The notes under the pieces: model-generated | What the model saw: only the letters and a program-made list of their open reading frames with translations | Told to the model about the DNA's origin: nothing | The model's database searches: none | Shown here: positions 34,933 through 45,630 of the stretch, one piece after another | How positions within the stretch are numbered: position 1 is the stretch's first letter | How the letters are laid out: every line of letters starts with the position of its first letter | NCBI GenBank assembly: GCA_030066685.1 | Contig: JASJBF010000001.1 | Coordinates: forward strand, 124,001 to 188,000 | Length of the DNA: 64,000 nucleotides | Source of the DNA: Kiloniellales bacterium | Lineage (GTDB): Bacteria > Pseudomonadota > Alphaproteobacteria > Kiloniellales > JAKSBE01 | Direction: 5' to 3' | Position numbers and translations under genes: made by a program

Positions 34933-36333
34933 ATGAAGTTTCCGAGCGCATACACCATTCTCTTCGGTCTCATCATCGCGGTCGCCATCGCGACCTGGTT
35001 CGTCCCGGCCGGAGAGTACGACCGCGAGATGAACGAGGCCCTCGGCAAGGAGGTGCCGGTGCCCGGCACCTACAAGGAGGTCGAGCCGAACCCGCAGGGC
35101 TTCGTCGACGTGGTGCTGGCGCCCATCGCCGGCTTCTACGATCCCGGCAGCTACGAGGCGGCGGCGATCGATGTCGCGCTCTTCGTGCTGGTCATCGGCG
35201 GTTTCCTGGGCATCGTGACCAAGACCGGCGCGATCGATGCCGGGATCGGCGGCGCTATGCGCAGCCTCGCGGGCCGGGAAAAGTGGATGATCCCGATCCT
35301 CATGGCGCTCTTCGCGGCCGGTGGCACGATCTACGGCATGGCCGAGGAATCGCTGGCCTTCTACACCCTGATCATTCCGGTCATGATTGCCGCGCGCTAC
35401 GACGCCGTGACCGGTGTCGCGATCATCATGCTGGGCGCCGGCGTCGGGACCCTGGGATCGACCATCAATCCCTTCGCCACGGTCATCGCGGCCAATGCCG
35501 CGGGCGTGCCCTTCACCGACGGGATCGTCCTGCGCTTCGTCGTTTTGATCCTCTGCTGGCTCGCCTGCGTGATTTACGTGATGCGCTACGCGGAGCGAGT
35601 CCGCAAGGATCCCGAGGTCTCCATCGTCGCCGACCGGCGCGCCGACAACGAGGCCCATTTCCTCAAGGGGCGCGATGAGGCGGATAACATGGAGCTGACC
35701 TTCACGCGCAAGATCATCCTCGTGATCTTCGCCGGCAGCTTCGGTGTGATGATCTGGGGCGTTTCCGCCGGCGGCTGGTGGATGGCCGAGATGTCCGGCC
35801 TCTTCATCGTCGCGTCGATCCTGGTCGGGATCATCGCGCGCATGAGCGAGGAGGACTTCACCAACACTTTCGTCGACGGCGCCCGCGATCTTCTGGGCGT
35901 GGCTCTGGTCATCGGCATCGCGCGCGGCATCGTGGTCGTGATGGATGCCGGCAAGATGACCGACACCATCCTGTTCTGGGCCGAGAGCGCGGTCTCCGGG
36001 CTGCCGGAGATCGCCTTCATCAATGCGATGTTCGGGCTCCAGGCGCTGCTGTCCTTCTTCGTGCCTTCGTCCTCGGGCCTCGCCGTGCTCACCATGCCGA
36101 TCATGGCGCCCTTGTCCGATTTTGCCGGGGTCCAGCGCGATCTCGTGGTGACCGCCTATCAGTCGGCAAGCGGCCTGGTCAACCTGATCAATCCGACCTT
36201 TGCCGTGGTGATGGGCGGTCTTGCCCTCGGTCGGGTGCCCTACGAGCGCTGGCTACGCTTCATGTTCCCGCTGCTCGTGGCCCTCACCGTCATCATCATG
36301 GCTGCGATCAGCGTGGGGACGATCCTGAACTAG
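34933..36333 (+). CDS. YfcC/DcuC-family membrane carrier, probably basic amino acid
   Basis: 466 residues with about 11-12 hydrophobic segments, beginning FPSAYTILFGLIIAVAIATWFVPAGEYDRE, the YfcC-family start. Later features include GGTIYGMAEESLAFYTLIIPVMIAARYDAVTG, LGAGVGTLGSTINPFATVIAANAAG and FFVPSSSGLAVLTMPIMAPLSDF, all matching the C4-dicarboxylate/YfcC group. Some YfcC-family carriers sit in arginine deiminase clusters and act as arginine/ornithine antiporters; the neighbour arcA and the APC antiporter support that reading here, but the substrate is inferred. Confidence 0.8.
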   Translation: MKFPSAYTILFGLIIAVAIATWFVPAGEYDREMNEALGKEVPVPGTYKEVEPNPQGFVDVVLAPIAGFYDPGSYEAAAIDVALFVLVIGGFLGIVTKTGAIDAGIGGAMRSLAGREKWMIPILMALFAAGGTIYGMAEESLAFYTLIIPVMIAARYDAVTGVAIIMLGAGVGTLGSTINPFATVIAANAAGVPFTDGIVLRFVVLILCWLACVIYVMRYAERVRKDPEVSIVADRRADNEAHFLKGRDEADNMELTFTRKIILVIFAGSFGVMIWGVSAGGWWMAEMSGLFIVASILVGIIARMSEEDFTNTFVDGARDLLGVALVIGIARGIVVVMDAGKMTDTILFWAESAVSGLPEIAFINAMFGLQALLSFFVPSSSGLAVLTMPIMAPLSDFAGVQRDLVVTAYQSASGLVNLINPTFAVVMGGLALGRVPYERWLRFMFPLLVALTVIIMAAISVGTILN

Positions 36334-36343
36334 GTGCGCGGGA

Positions 36344-37741
36344 ATGCTGCGGGAGGATGCCCAGATCGGCACGGCGCTGAACGGCGGTCACAGCGAAAGC
36401 CTGCCGGTCAGAAAACTGGGGCTTTGGATGTGCACGGCCCTCGTGGTCGGCAACATGATCGGCTCGGGCATCTTCCTGCTGCCGGCCGCCCTGGCGGCCT
36501 ATGGTCCGATCTCCATCGCCGGCTGGCTGGCGACCTCGACCGGGGCCATCGTGCTGGCCCTGATCTTCGGGCGCCTTGCTCGCCTGGTGCCCAAGACCGG
36601 CGGCCCCTACGCCTATTCGCGGGAGGGTTTCGGCGATTTCGCAGGCTTTATCATCGCCTGGGGTTACTGGATCGCGCTCTGGGCCGGCAACGCGGCGGTG
36701 GCCGTGGCCTTCTCGGGCTACCTGGGATTCCTGGTCCCGGCGATCGGCGACAATCCGTTGGCCGGCCTGGCCTCGGCCCTCGCAGCGATCTGGCTGCTCA
36801 CCTGGGTGAATGCGCGCGGCATCAGCGAAGCGGGCTTGGTGCAGCTCATCACCACGGTCTTGAAGCTGCTGCCCTTGTTGCTGGTCGCGCTGATCGGCCT
36901 GGTGTTCATCGACCCCGGCCTCTTCACCCCGATCAACGTCAGCGAAGAGAGCAACGCGGCCGCCGTGGCCGCCTGCGCGGCTTTGACCCTTTGGGCCTTC
37001 CTGGGCTTGGAGTCCGCGACCGTGCCGGCTGGGGACGTCGTGGAACCGGAGCGCACCATCCCGCGGGCGACCATCATCGGCACCGGCCTGGCAGCGGTCG
37101 TCTATATCGCCGTCACCGTGGTCGCCTTCGGGCTCGTGCCGGGTGCCGAGCTGAAGAGCTCGACCGCCCCCCTGGCCGACGTGGCCACGGCGATGTGGGG
37201 CGCGCTGGGCGGCACCTTCATCGCGGTCGCGGCCTGCATCTCGACCTTCGGGACCCTCAACGGCTTTACCCTGCTCACCGGCCAGGTGCCGCTCGGTGCC
37301 GCCCGCGACAGGCTCTTCCCGCCGCGCTTCGCCCGTCTGTCGAAGGCCGGGACGCCGGTCTTCGCGCTGGTCGTCTCGAACACCCTGGCGAGCATCCTGA
37401 TCGCGATGAACTTCACCAAGGGGCTGGTCGACCAGTTCGTCTTCATCATCCTCTTGGCGACCTTGACGACCCTGGTGCCCTACCTCTTCTGCGCCCTGGC
37501 CGAGCTGATGATCTACATCACGACGGGACGGACGATCGTGCGCAAGGGCCTGGCACCCGTTGTCGGCCTGGCGGTCGCCGGGTTCCTCTACTCCGCCTGG
37601 GCGATCTACGGGGCCGGCCAGGAGGTCGTCTTCTACGGGTTCCTGCTGATCACGGCAGGTGTCCCGGTCTACGTCTGGTTGAAGTGGCGCCTGCGCGCCG
37701 GGAACACGAGCACAGAGGTCATTCAAGGAGAAGCGACATGA
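36344..37741 (+). CDS. AdiC-type APC amino acid antiporter
   Basis: 465 residues with 12 hydrophobic segments. It starts with a [21 protein letters not shown]1 motif and has [29 protein letters not shown] in TM6-7, close to AdiC (arginine/agmatine antiporter: WSFIGVESAS recalled from memory). The gene starts 10 nt after the YfcC-type gene and its stop overlaps the arcA start (ATGA). Arginine/ornithine or arginine/agmatine exchange is the likely role, given arcA downstream. Two different carriers for the same pathway are thus encoded in tandem. Confidence 0.82.
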   Translation: MLREDAQIGTALNGGHSESLPVRKLGLWMCTALVVGNMIGSGIFLLPAALAAYGPISIAGWLATSTGAIVLALIFGRLARLVPKTGGPYAYSREGFGDFAGFIIAWGYWIALWAGNAAVAVAFSGYLGFLVPAIGDNPLAGLASALAAIWLLTWVNARGISEAGLVQLITTVLKLLPLLLVALIGLVFIDPGLFTPINVSEESNAAAVAACAALTLWAFLGLESATVPAGDVVEPERTIPRATIIGTGLAAVVYIAVTVVAFGLVPGAELKSSTAPLADVATAMWGALGGTFIAVAACISTFGTLNGFTLLTGQVPLGAARDRLFPPRFARLSKAGTPVFALVVSNTLASILIAMNFTKGLVDQFVFIILLATLTTLVPYLFCALAELMIYITTGRTIVRKGLAPVVGLAVAGFLYSAWAIYGAGQEVVFYGFLLITAGVPVYVWLKWRLRAGNTSTEVIQGEAT

Positions 37742-38970
37742 CGACGTTGGGAGTCCATTCGGAAGTCGGAAAGCTGAGGAAGGTGATCGTCCATCGCCCA
37801 GGCCTGGCGATCGCGCGCCTCACGCCGAGCAACTGCCACGACTTGCTCTTCGACGACGTGCTCTGGGTCAAGCAGGCGCGCCAGGAGCACCTGGCCTTCT
37901 GCGACGAGATGCGGCACCGGGGCATCGAGGTCTATCTCTTCCGCGAGTTGCTCGAGGAAACGATGAAGGATCCGGCAGCGCGCGAATGGCTGCTGAACCT
38001 CAGGATGCCGGAGAATACGGTCGGAGTCGGCATGGCGCGGGAGCTCTACGCCCACGCGATGGAGGTGGACGCCTACGATCTTTCGGTCCACCTGATCGGC
38101 GGTATCAACCGGGCGGAGCTGCCTTTCGAGCCCAAAGGTATGCTCGCCGCCATGCTCGATCCCCAGGATTTCGTCCTGGCGCCCTTGCCGAACCAGCTCT
38201 TCACCCGCGATCCCTCGGCCTGGATCTACGGCGGCGTGACGCTTCACCCGATGTTCTGGCCGGCGCGTCGCGCGGAGACACTTAACACAGCGGCGATCTA
38301 CAAGTTCCATCCGATGTTCAAGGACGCGGATTTCCAGTTCTGGTGGGGCGACGACGTCGAGAACGACCACGGCATGGCCCGCGTCGAGGGCGGCGACGTC
38401 ATGCCGATCGGCAAAGGTATCGTGCTGATCGGCATGGGCGAACGCACGACCCCGCAGGCGGTCGGCCAGGTCGCGCGCAGCCTCTTCGCCAAGGGCGGGG
38501 CCGAGCTGGTCATCGCCGCCGGAATGCCCAAGGAAAGGGCCGCGATGCACCTGGACACCGTCTTCACCTTCTGCAGCGAAGAGGTCGTCAACATGTTCCC
38601 GGATGTCGTGAACACGATCCGGCCCTTCTCCATCCGGCCGGGCGACAAGGAGGGAGAGATCTCGGTCGTCGAGGAGAAGAAGCCCTTCCCGACAGTGGTC
38701 GCCGAGGCGTTGGGGGTCAAGAAGCTCCATGCCGTCCACACCGGCGGCGACCCCTATGAGGCCGAGCGCGAGCAGTGGGACGACGGCAACAACGTGGTCG
38801 CCCTGGAGCCGGGCGTGGTGGTGGCCTACGAGCGCAACACCTACACCAACACCCTGCTGCGCAAGGCGGGGATCGAGGTCGTCACCATCGCCGGCAACGA
38901 GCTCGGGCGGGGTCGCGGCGGCGGTCACTGCATGACCTGTCCGATCGAGCGCGATCCGGTCGACTATTAG
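37738..38970 (+). CDS. arcA: Arginine deiminase
   Basis: 410 residues. It hydrolyses arginine to citrulline and ammonia. Guanidino-group motifs are complete: [29 protein letters not shown] and the catalytic Cys in [14 protein letters not shown] at the C-terminus. ATGA overlap with the antiporter shows coupling. It is the last gene before a 269-nt space and the arcBC operon, so the ADI pathway is split over two transcription units. Length and order of motifs match canonical ArcA. Confidence 0.95.
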   Translation: MTTLGVHSEVGKLRKVIVHRPGLAIARLTPSNCHDLLFDDVLWVKQARQEHLAFCDEMRHRGIEVYLFRELLEETMKDPAAREWLLNLRMPENTVGVGMARELYAHAMEVDAYDLSVHLIGGINRAELPFEPKGMLAAMLDPQDFVLAPLPNQLFTRDPSAWIYGGVTLHPMFWPARRAETLNTAAIYKFHPMFKDADFQFWWGDDVENDHGMARVEGGDVMPIGKGIVLIGMGERTTPQAVGQVARSLFAKGGAELVIAAGMPKERAAMHLDTVFTFCSEEVVNMFPDVVNTIRPFSIRPGDKEGEISVVEEKKPFPTVVAEALGVKKLHAVHTGGDPYEAEREQWDDGNNVVALEPGVVVAYERNTYTNTLLRKAGIEVVTIAGNELGRGRGGGHCMTCPIERDPVDY

Positions 38971-39154
38971 GACCGGCCTGACCAGCGGGGGAAGTGACGG
39001 AGTGAATCCGATGTGCCATGACCCGCTTGAGGGCAGCCCCTGGCAGGCCAGGGCGTTGGATGCAAAGCCGGGCGACCGGCCCGGACTTCGCAGAGGATCG
39101 CGCGTCCGGGTCGGGCAGGGCAGTCGGGATCAGTTGTCTGTAGTCGAGCCGAAT

Positions 39155-39196
39155 TGCCTAAATCGGATAGCGGCGGCTCGAAGCAAGTCGTAGCGT
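39155..39196 (+). promoter_or_regulatory. Pm-like promoter, copy D
   Basis: TGCC-TAAATC-GGATA (39155-39169), then TAGCGT (39191-39196) exactly 21 nt after GGATA. Its transcript start would be about 35-40 nt before the arcB ATG at 39240, the shortest leader of the five copies, so it is the best placed promoter for arcB-arcC-V-ATPase. Confidence 0.65.
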
Positions 39197-39239
39197 TAAT
39201 GGTGTTGGCCAAAGGGCCGGTGAATGGAGATCTAAAAAG

Positions 39240-40241
39240 ATGGCATTCAATCTCAAGGGACGCAATTTCCTCAAGATCGTGGACTTCAACCAGCGCGAGC
39301 TGCGCTACCTGCTGGATCTGTCGCGGGATCTGAAGCGAGCCAAGTACGCTGGGACGGAGCAGCAACATCTGAAGGGTAAGAACATCTGTCTGATCTTCGA
39401 AAAAACCTCGACCCGGACGATGTGCTCCTTTGAGGTCGCCTCGATGGACCAGGGTGCCGGCGTCACCTATCTCGGCCCGTCGGGCTCCCAGATGGGCCAC
39501 AAGGAATCCATGAAGGACACGGCGCGGGTGCTGGGTCGTCTGTACGACGCCATCGAATACCGCGGCTTCGGCCAGGAGATCGTCGAGGAGATTGGAAAGT
39601 ACGCCGGAGTACCGGTTTTCAACGGTTTGACCGACGAATTCCACCCGACCCAGATGCTCGCTGACGTCCTGACCATGCGCGAGCACAGCGACAAGCCGTT
39701 GCACGAGATCTCCTACGCCTTCGTTGGAGACGCGGGCAACAACATGGGTCACTCCCTAATGCTTGTCGGCTGCATTATGGGCATGGACGTACGTCTTGCC
39801 GGCCCTAAAGAGAAGTGGCCGAGCGACGACTACGTGGAGCGAGCGCGAGAGCTCGCCGAGACTTACGGCGCACGCCTCACGATCACCGACGATCCCCATG
39901 AGGCGGTGAATGGCGCTGACTTCATCCACACCGATATCTGGGTCTCGATGGGTGAGTCCGCCGAGCTCTGGGAAGAGCGGATCAAGCTGTTCAAGCCCTA
40001 TCAGGTGACCAGCGAGCTGATGGCGGCAACCGGGGTCTCGAGCACCAAGTTCATGCACTGCCTGCCGGCCTTCCACAACCGCGAGACCAAGGTCGGCGAG
40101 GAGATGTATGAGAAGTTCGGCATCGCCGAGATGGAGGTCACCGACGAGGTCTTCGAATCCCCGGCCGCGATCCAGTTCGAGCAAGCCGAGAACCGCATGC
40201 ACACCATCAAGGCGGTGCTCGTCGCGACGATCGGGAGCTGA
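39240..40241 (+). CDS. arcB: Ornithine carbamoyltransferase (catabolic)
   Basis: 333 residues. It converts citrulline and phosphate to ornithine and carbamoyl phosphate in the ADI pathway. The three binding motifs are STRT ([13 protein letters not shown]), HPTQ (FHPTQMLAD) and HCLP ([15 protein letters not shown]). Length and the SxRT/HPTQ pattern fit ArcB/ArgF; catabolic use is inferred from arcC, 3 nt downstream, and arcA upstream. Start ATG 39240 lies about 10 nt after GGAG (AATGGAGATCTAAAAAG). Confidence 0.93.
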   Translation: MAFNLKGRNFLKIVDFNQRELRYLLDLSRDLKRAKYAGTEQQHLKGKNICLIFEKTSTRTMCSFEVASMDQGAGVTYLGPSGSQMGHKESMKDTARVLGRLYDAIEYRGFGQEIVEEIGKYAGVPVFNGLTDEFHPTQMLADVLTMREHSDKPLHEISYAFVGDAGNNMGHSLMLVGCIMGMDVRLAGPKEKWPSDDYVERARELAETYGARLTITDDPHEAVNGADFIHTDIWVSMGESAELWEERIKLFKPYQVTSELMAATGVSSTKFMHCLPAFHNRETKVGEEMYEKFGIAEMEVTDEVFESPAAIQFEQAENRMHTIKAVLVATIGS

Positions 40242-40244
40242 GCC

Positions 40245-41183
40245 ATGCGTGTCGTCGTCGCCCTGGGCGGCAATGCCTTGCTGCGTCGCGGCCAGGCGCT
40301 GACCGCGGAGAACCAGCGCGAGAACGTTCGGGTCGCCGCCCAGGCGATGGCGCCGATCGCCGAAGAGCACCAGCTGGTCATTTCCCACGGCAACGGTCCC
40401 CAGGTCGGGCTGCTCGCCCTCCAGGGGGCCGCCTACAAGCCGGACGAGGCCTACCCGCTCGACGTCTTGGGGGCGCAGACCGAGGGCATGATCGGCTACA
40501 TGATCGAGCAGGAGATGGGCAACCTGCTGCCCTTCGAGGTGCCCTTCGCGACCATGCTGACGATGATCGAGGTCGATGTCGACGACCCGGCCTTCAAGAA
40601 CCCGACCAAGTTCATCGGACCGGTCTACGAGGAGTTGGAAGCCCACCGGCTCGCGGAGGAGAAGAACTGGTCGATCCGGCAGGATGGCGACAAGTGGCGC
40701 CGGGTCGTGCCCTCGCCCTTGCCAAAGCGGATTTTCGAGCTGCGTCCCATCAAGTGGCTGCTCGAGCAGAACACGATCGTGATCTGCGCCGGCGGCGGCG
40801 GCATTCCGACGGTCTACGACGAGAACCGCAAGCTGCACGGCGTCGAGGCGGTGATCGACAAGGACCTCGCAAGTGAGTTGCTGGCGCGGGACCTCGACGC
40901 CGACCTCTTCATCATGGCGACCGATGCCGATGCGGTCTACCTCGACTGGGGCAAGCCCGAGGCGCGAGGCATCAGGCTGGCGTCGCCCGCCGCGATGCAG
41001 GACTACGAGTTCGCGGCCGGATCCATGGGACCCAAGGTCGCAGCCGCCTGTCAGTTCGCCGAGCAAACCGGCAAAGCGGCTGCCATCGGTGCGCTTGCCG
41101 ACCTGCCTGATATACTTGAGGGCAAGGCCGGCACGACAATCAGCGGGTCCGCCGAGGGAGTGGAATACCATAGCTCGGCTTGA
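40245..41183 (+). CDS. arcC: Carbamate kinase
   Basis: 312 residues. It makes ATP from carbamoyl phosphate and ADP, the energy-yielding last step of the ADI pathway. Amino-acid-kinase motifs: [16 protein letters not shown] at the start, [16 protein letters not shown] and [15 protein letters not shown], then a C-terminal [22 protein letters not shown]. The gene starts 3 nt after arcB and ends 101 nt before the V-type ATPase genes with no apparent terminator, suggesting read-through. Confidence 0.95.
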   Translation: MRVVVALGGNALLRRGQALTAENQRENVRVAAQAMAPIAEEHQLVISHGNGPQVGLLALQGAAYKPDEAYPLDVLGAQTEGMIGYMIEQEMGNLLPFEVPFATMLTMIEVDVDDPAFKNPTKFIGPVYEELEAHRLAEEKNWSIRQDGDKWRRVVPSPLPKRIFELRPIKWLLEQNTIVICAGGGGIPTVYDENRKLHGVEAVIDKDLASELLARDLDADLFIMATDADAVYLDWGKPEARGIRLASPAAMQDYEFAAGSMGPKVAAACQFAEQTGKAAAIGALADLPDILEGKAGTTISGSAEGVEYHSSA

Positions 41184-41284
41184 GGCCAGGCCGGGCTTCG
41201 GGCGGGCGAGAACATGAACGCCTTGACAGGCTGATCCCGGAAAAGGGGGCGACCGGGCGTTCAGGGAACAGGGAGTTTGCGGGC

Positions 41285-42796
41285 ATGACGCGCGAGTTGG
41301 TGCGTTACTCGAAGATTCTGTCGATCGTCGGCGATATTCTACAGGTTCAGGTGCCGGAAGCTGCGGAGGGCGAGGAAGCCGTCGTCCGCTTCAAGGACCT
41401 TGCCATCATCGAGGATGAGGGTGGTCACAAGGCCCTGGCTCAGGTCATCAACATCGTCCGCGACTCGGTTTCTTTGCAGATCTTCACCGGGACCAAGGGC
41501 GTCTCGACCAGCGCGACCGTAACCTTCCTCGGCCATCCGATGCAGACGACCTATTCCCCGAACATCCTGGGGCGCGTCTTCACGGGGGCGGGGGAGCCGA
41601 TGGACTCCGGGCCCGACCTCTCCATGGATCCGCAGGTCCCCATCGGCGGGCCGTCGGTCAACCCGGTCGAGCGCATCGTGCCGACCAAGATGATCCGCAC
41701 CGACGTGCCGATGATCGACGTCTTCAACAGCCTGGTCGAAAGTCAGAAGATCCCGATCTTCTCGGTCTCTGGCGAGCCCTACAACCCCTTCCTGGCGCGC
41801 ATCGGCATCCAGGCCGACGCCGACATCGTGGTCTTCGGCGGGCTCGGTCTGATCTTCGACGACTACTACACCTTCCGGAAGAACTTCGAGGACGCCGGCG
41901 TGTTCTCGCGGACCGTGATGTTCGTCAACCAGGCTTCGGATCCTATTGTCGAGCGCCTCCTCGTGCCGGACATGGCTTTGGCCGTGGCCGAGCGCTTTGC
42001 GGTCGAGGAGGGCAAACGGGTCTTGGTCCTGCTGACCGACATGACCGCCTATGCGGACGCGCTTAAAGAGATCGGCATCTCCATGGAGCGGGTGCCCTCG
42101 AACCGCGGCTACATGGGCGACCTTTATTCTCAACTCGCGCGGCGCTACGAGAAGGCCTGCGACTACGCCAAGGGCGGCTCGGTGACGATCCTCGCCGCGA
42201 CCACCATGCCGGGCAACGACGTCACCCATCCGGTACCCGACAACACCGGCTACATCACCGAGGGACAGTTCTATCTGCACAGCGGCGTCATCGATCCCTT
42301 CGGCTCGCTCTCGCGCCTCAAGCAGAACGTCATCGGCAAGGTGACGCGGGAGGATCACGGCCAGATCATGAACACGATGATCCGCTTCTACTCCGAAGGA
42401 CAGGACGCCGCGCAGAAGCAGGCCATGGCCTTCGACCTTTCGGACTTCGACCATCAGCTGCTCAAGTTCAACCGGCTGTTCCGCGAGCGCTTCATGAACA
42501 TCGAGGTCTCGATCCCGCTCGAGGAGGCGCTCGATCTCGGCTGGCAGACCTTGGCCGAGTGCTTCCGGCCGGAGCAGCTGTTGATGAAGCAAGACCTGGT
42601 CAACAAGTACTTCCCGCAAAACGTCTCGCCGACGGTCGCGGCGGAGGGCGCGGACGGCGAAGATGCCGAGACGCAGGAGGCCGAGGCAGCACCGGAACCC
42701 AAGGCCGCGGTGAAGGGGCAAGAGCAGGCCGGATCAGAGGCCGACGCCGGGACCGACAAGCAGGAAGGCAACCATGGCGAAGCTGCAGCTCAGTAA
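41285..42796 (+). CDS. atpB: V-type ATP synthase/ATPase subunit B
   Basis: 503 residues from the ATG at 41285. It forms the non-catalytic nucleotide-binding partner of A in the V1 hexamer. Subunit B features: [56 protein letters not shown] and [36 protein letters not shown]. The Walker A is absent as expected of B. A 50-residue acidic C-terminal tail ([19 protein letters not shown]...) extends past the usual end and has low complexity. The D gene starts inside its last codons (42774). Confidence 0.93.
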   Translation: MTRELVRYSKILSIVGDILQVQVPEAAEGEEAVVRFKDLAIIEDEGGHKALAQVINIVRDSVSLQIFTGTKGVSTSATVTFLGHPMQTTYSPNILGRVFTGAGEPMDSGPDLSMDPQVPIGGPSVNPVERIVPTKMIRTDVPMIDVFNSLVESQKIPIFSVSGEPYNPFLARIGIQADADIVVFGGLGLIFDDYYTFRKNFEDAGVFSRTVMFVNQASDPIVERLLVPDMALAVAERFAVEEGKRVLVLLTDMTAYADALKEIGISMERVPSNRGYMGDLYSQLARRYEKACDYAKGGSVTILAATTMPGNDVTHPVPDNTGYITEGQFYLHSGVIDPFGSLSRLKQNVIGKVTREDHGQIMNTMIRFYSEGQDAAQKQAMAFDLSDFDHQLLKFNRLFRERFMNIEVSIPLEEALDLGWQTLAECFRPEQLLMKQDLVNKYFPQNVSPTVAAEGADGEDAETQEAEAAPEPKAAVKGQEQAGSEADAGTDKQEGNHGEAAAQ

Positions 42797-43379
42797 GTCC
42801 GCGCTCGCCCGGGAGCAGAAGAGCCTCAAGACCTTTGAGCGCTTCCTGCCGTCTCTCGACCTCAAGCGCCAGCAGGTCATGGCCGAGCGGGCGAAGGCCG
42901 AAAAGGCGCTGGCCAACACGCAGCAAGAGATCGAAAGGTTCCGAAAGGAAGCTGGCGAAAAGCTGCCGATGCTTGCCCTGGGCGAGGTGGATCTGACCGA
43001 TCTGGCGAAGCTGAAGAAAGTGACCCTCGGAACCGAGAACGTGGTCGGGACGCGTCTGCCGAAGCTTGAAGAGATCGAGGTCGAGGTGCGCCCCTATGCC
43101 CTTATGGGTCGGCCGCAGTGGGTCGATCGAACGGCGGAGATTCTGCACGACATGCTCGAGCTGCGCGTGCGGGTTCAGGTCGAGGAGCGCCGGCTGGCGC
43201 TCTTGGAGCAGGCGGTCAAGACGGTCACCCAGCGCGTCAACCTTTTCGACAAGGTTCTGATCCCGACCGCTAAGCAGAACATCAAGCGGATTCAAATCTA
43301 CCTGTCGGACCTTCAGACCGCTGCCGTCGCACGCTCCAAGCTCGCCAAGAAGAAACACGCATCCGCGGGGGCCGCATGA
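42774..43379 (+). CDS. atpD: V-type ATPase subunit D
   Basis: 201 residues, starting 23 nt before the end of subunit B (AGGAAGG, 5 nt before the ATG). It is the central rotor stalk protein: two long coiled-coil helices [46 protein letters not shown] and [37 protein letters not shown], with [17 protein letters not shown] between. Length and pattern fit subunit D of the V1 domain. The I gene follows with ATGA overlap. Confidence 0.9.
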   Translation: MAKLQLSKSALAREQKSLKTFERFLPSLDLKRQQVMAERAKAEKALANTQQEIERFRKEAGEKLPMLALGEVDLTDLAKLKKVTLGTENVVGTRLPKLEEIEVEVRPYALMGRPQWVDRTAEILHDMLELRVRVQVEERRLALLEQAVKTVTQRVNLFDKVLIPTAKQNIKRIQIYLSDLQTAAVARSKLAKKKHASAGAA

Positions 43380-45175
43380 GCATCGCCCGAGTAAAGAGGG
43401 TCACCGTCTGTGGCCTTTTGACCGAGAAGGATGACCTGCTGGAGGGGTTGCAGAGGCTCGGCTGCATGCATCTGCTGCCCTTGCGGCCGGCGCCGGCGGA
43501 AGCTGAGAACGTGGCGAGCCCCCGGGCCGAAGACGCCTACAAGGCCCTGCGCTTCCTCACCGACATGCCGGAGAAGCGCAAGCAGGTCACCAGGGACCCG
43601 ACGTTCGATGTCGAAAACCTCGTGCACGAGGCACTCGTCGTTAAGGACAGGCTGCGCGACGCCACCGACCGCCGCGAGTTTCTCGAGCATCGCATAGCGG
43701 CGGTCGAACCTTGGGGTGACATCGCGTTTCCGCCGCTTTCCGAGCTCGCCGGTTATCGGCTGTGGTTCTACGTCTTGCCGTCGGGAAAGGCCGCCGCCCT
43801 CGAAAAGGTCGAGCTCCCCTGGCAGATTGCCCGCAAGGACAACCGCTTCACCTACGTCGTGGTGATCGCCGAGGAGGAGCCGCCAGAAGATCTTCTGCCG
43901 GTGCCGAGGACCCGTACCGGCTCGCTTCCGCTGCAGGCTCTCAAGGAACGGCTCGAAGAGACCGAGATCGAGATCGAGGACACGATTGCCCGGCGCCACG
44001 CGCTGACACGCTACATTTATCTGCTGAGCGTCAATCTGGCCGAGGCCGAGAACCGGGCCTCGCTCGCCTATGCCGACCAGCAGGTCCGCGAAGAGCAGGG
44101 CATTGTCGCCGTGCAGGGCTGGGTGCCCGAGGATGCGGTGCCTGGCGTGCAAGCCTTTGCCGAGGAACGCGGCCTCGCCTGCCTCCTGGAGGAGCCCAAG
44201 CCGGACGAACAGCCGCCGACCTTGATTGAAGAGGCGCCCGAGATGACCGCCGGGGTGGACCTGGCGATGTTCTACACCGTGCCGCCCTACCGGATGTGGG
44301 ACCCCAGCGTGGTCCTGTTCTTTTCCTTCTCGGTGTTCTTCGCGATGATCGTGGCGGACGCCGGCTATGCCGCCGTCCTCTTGGCCGCCCTTTTTGCCTT
44401 CTGGAAGCGACTCGGGGACAGCGTCAGGGGACGCTCTTATCGCCTGCTCGGCCTTTCCATGCTCGGCTGCACCATCATCTACGGGACCATGATCGGCAGC
44501 TTCTTCGGCGTCACACCGCCGGAGGACTCCCTGCTCGGCGCCCTCAAAGTGATCGATTTGAACAACTACGGGGCAATGATGCAGCTCTCGGTCATCATCG
44601 GCGTCCTGCATCTGATTCTCGCGAATGCCGTGGTCGGCTTCACGAATCACAGGAGTACGACCGCGATCGCAAATCTCGGCTGGATTGTGGGTCTGATCGG
44701 CGGCACGGCGATGGTCTATGCCGAGGAGAATGGGGGCTTGGCGGAAGCGGCCCCCTATATCCTGGGCGCCGGCATCGGTCTTATCTTCCTCTTCTCCAGC
44801 GACCGGCCGATCGCGAAACTTCCAGGCGATCTTCTCTGGCGGGCCCTTGACGGCTTCAAGGCCTTGACCGGGGTGATGGGCGCGTTCGGCGACGTGCTGA
44901 GCTACATGCGCCTTTTCGCGCTTGGCCTGGCCGGCGCGTCTCTGGCCATAACCTTCAACAGCATGGCCATGCAGGCCAAGGACGCATTACCCGGGCTGGG
45001 CCTGCTCTTCGCGATCCTCATCCTTATCGGGGGTCATGTCATCAACCTGGGCCTGGTGATCATGAGCGGCGTGGTCCACGGCCTCAGGCTCAACTTCATC
45101 GAATTCTACAAGTGGGGCATGCCGGGGGAGGGCAGCCCCTTCCAGAAGTTCGCCCGCAAGGAGGTGCAACCGTGA
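43376..45175 (+). CDS. atpI: V-type ATPase subunit I (Vo a-subunit homologue)
   Basis: 599 residues. An N-terminal soluble part ([36 protein letters not shown], then a coiled coil with ELLSERLEETEIEIE-like heptads) is followed from about residue 310 by a membrane domain of seven or eight segments. It has FFAMIVADAGYAAVL, SFFGVTPPEDSLLGALKVIDLN and GVMGAFGDVLSYMRLFALGLAGASLAI, where SYMRLFALGLAGA holds the essential Arg of the ion path. It is the stator channel partner of K. Stop overlaps the K start (GTGA). Confidence 0.92.
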   Translation: MSIARVKRVTVCGLLTEKDDLLEGLQRLGCMHLLPLRPAPAEAENVASPRAEDAYKALRFLTDMPEKRKQVTRDPTFDVENLVHEALVVKDRLRDATDRREFLEHRIAAVEPWGDIAFPPLSELAGYRLWFYVLPSGKAAALEKVELPWQIARKDNRFTYVVVIAEEEPPEDLLPVPRTRTGSLPLQALKERLEETEIEIEDTIARRHALTRYIYLLSVNLAEAENRASLAYADQQVREEQGIVAVQGWVPEDAVPGVQAFAEERGLACLLEEPKPDEQPPTLIEEAPEMTAGVDLAMFYTVPPYRMWDPSVVLFFSFSVFFAMIVADAGYAAVLLAALFAFWKRLGDSVRGRSYRLLGLSMLGCTIIYGTMIGSFFGVTPPEDSLLGALKVIDLNNYGAMMQLSVIIGVLHLILANAVVGFTNHRSTTAIANLGWIVGLIGGTAMVYAEENGGLAEAAPYILGAGIGLIFLFSSDRPIAKLPGDLLWRALDGFKALTGVMGAFGDVLSYMRLFALGLAGASLAITFNSMAMQAKDALPGLGLLFAILILIGGHVINLGLVIMSGVVHGLRLNFIEFYKWGMPGEGSPFQKFARKEVQP

Positions 45176-45630
45176 ATGAACTAGTAGTGGCCTTGGGCTG
45201 GGTCGGGATCTACGCGCCCATGGCGATCGGTGCGATCGGCAGCTCGATCGGCTGCGCCCTCGCTGGCTCCGCTGCCTGCGGCGCAATGCTCGAGACCGAG
45301 AGCGGCTACGGCCGCTTCATCGGTCTGACGGCGCTGCCGTCGTCCTTCGTGATCTACGGCATCGTCATCATGTTCACACTCCAACGTGAAGTGAACCCGG
45401 AAAACGCCGGGGCCTTGTTCGGGATCGGGTTCTTCGCCGGACTCGCGTTTCTCTATGCCGGCATCTATCAGGGCCGGTCCTGCGCGGACGCGATCAATGC
45501 GGCGAAGGAGAAGCCCGAAATCTTCGGCCTGTCGATCGCACCGGCCGCCATCATCGAGGGCTTCGCGGTCTTCGCCTTCGTCTTCGCTCTGGTCGTGAGC
45601 GCCGGCATCCCGGCAGTGGGGGGCTCCTGA
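45172..45630 (+). CDS. atpK: V-type ATPase proteolipid subunit K
   Basis: 152 residues from a GTG at 45172 (AAGGAGG 7 nt before) that overlaps the I stop. Four transmembrane segments form two hairpins: the first with GAIGSSIGCALAGSAACGAMLE and LTALPSSFVIYGIVIMF, the second with AGIYQGRSCADAINAAKEKP and PAAIIEGFAVFAFVFALVVS. The carboxylate E in PAAIIEGF is the ion-binding residue and YQG holds the Gln used in E. hirae NtpK (Q110 by my recall). The position of NtpK Q65 is Phe in LPSSFVIYG, so the Na+ site looks incomplete. Confidence 0.9.
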   Translation: MNELVVALGWVGIYAPMAIGAIGSSIGCALAGSAACGAMLETESGYGRFIGLTALPSSFVIYGIVIMFTLQREVNPENAGALFGIGFFAGLAFLYAGIYQGRSCADAINAAKEKPEIFGLSIAPAAIIEGFAVFAFVFALVVSAGIPAVGGS

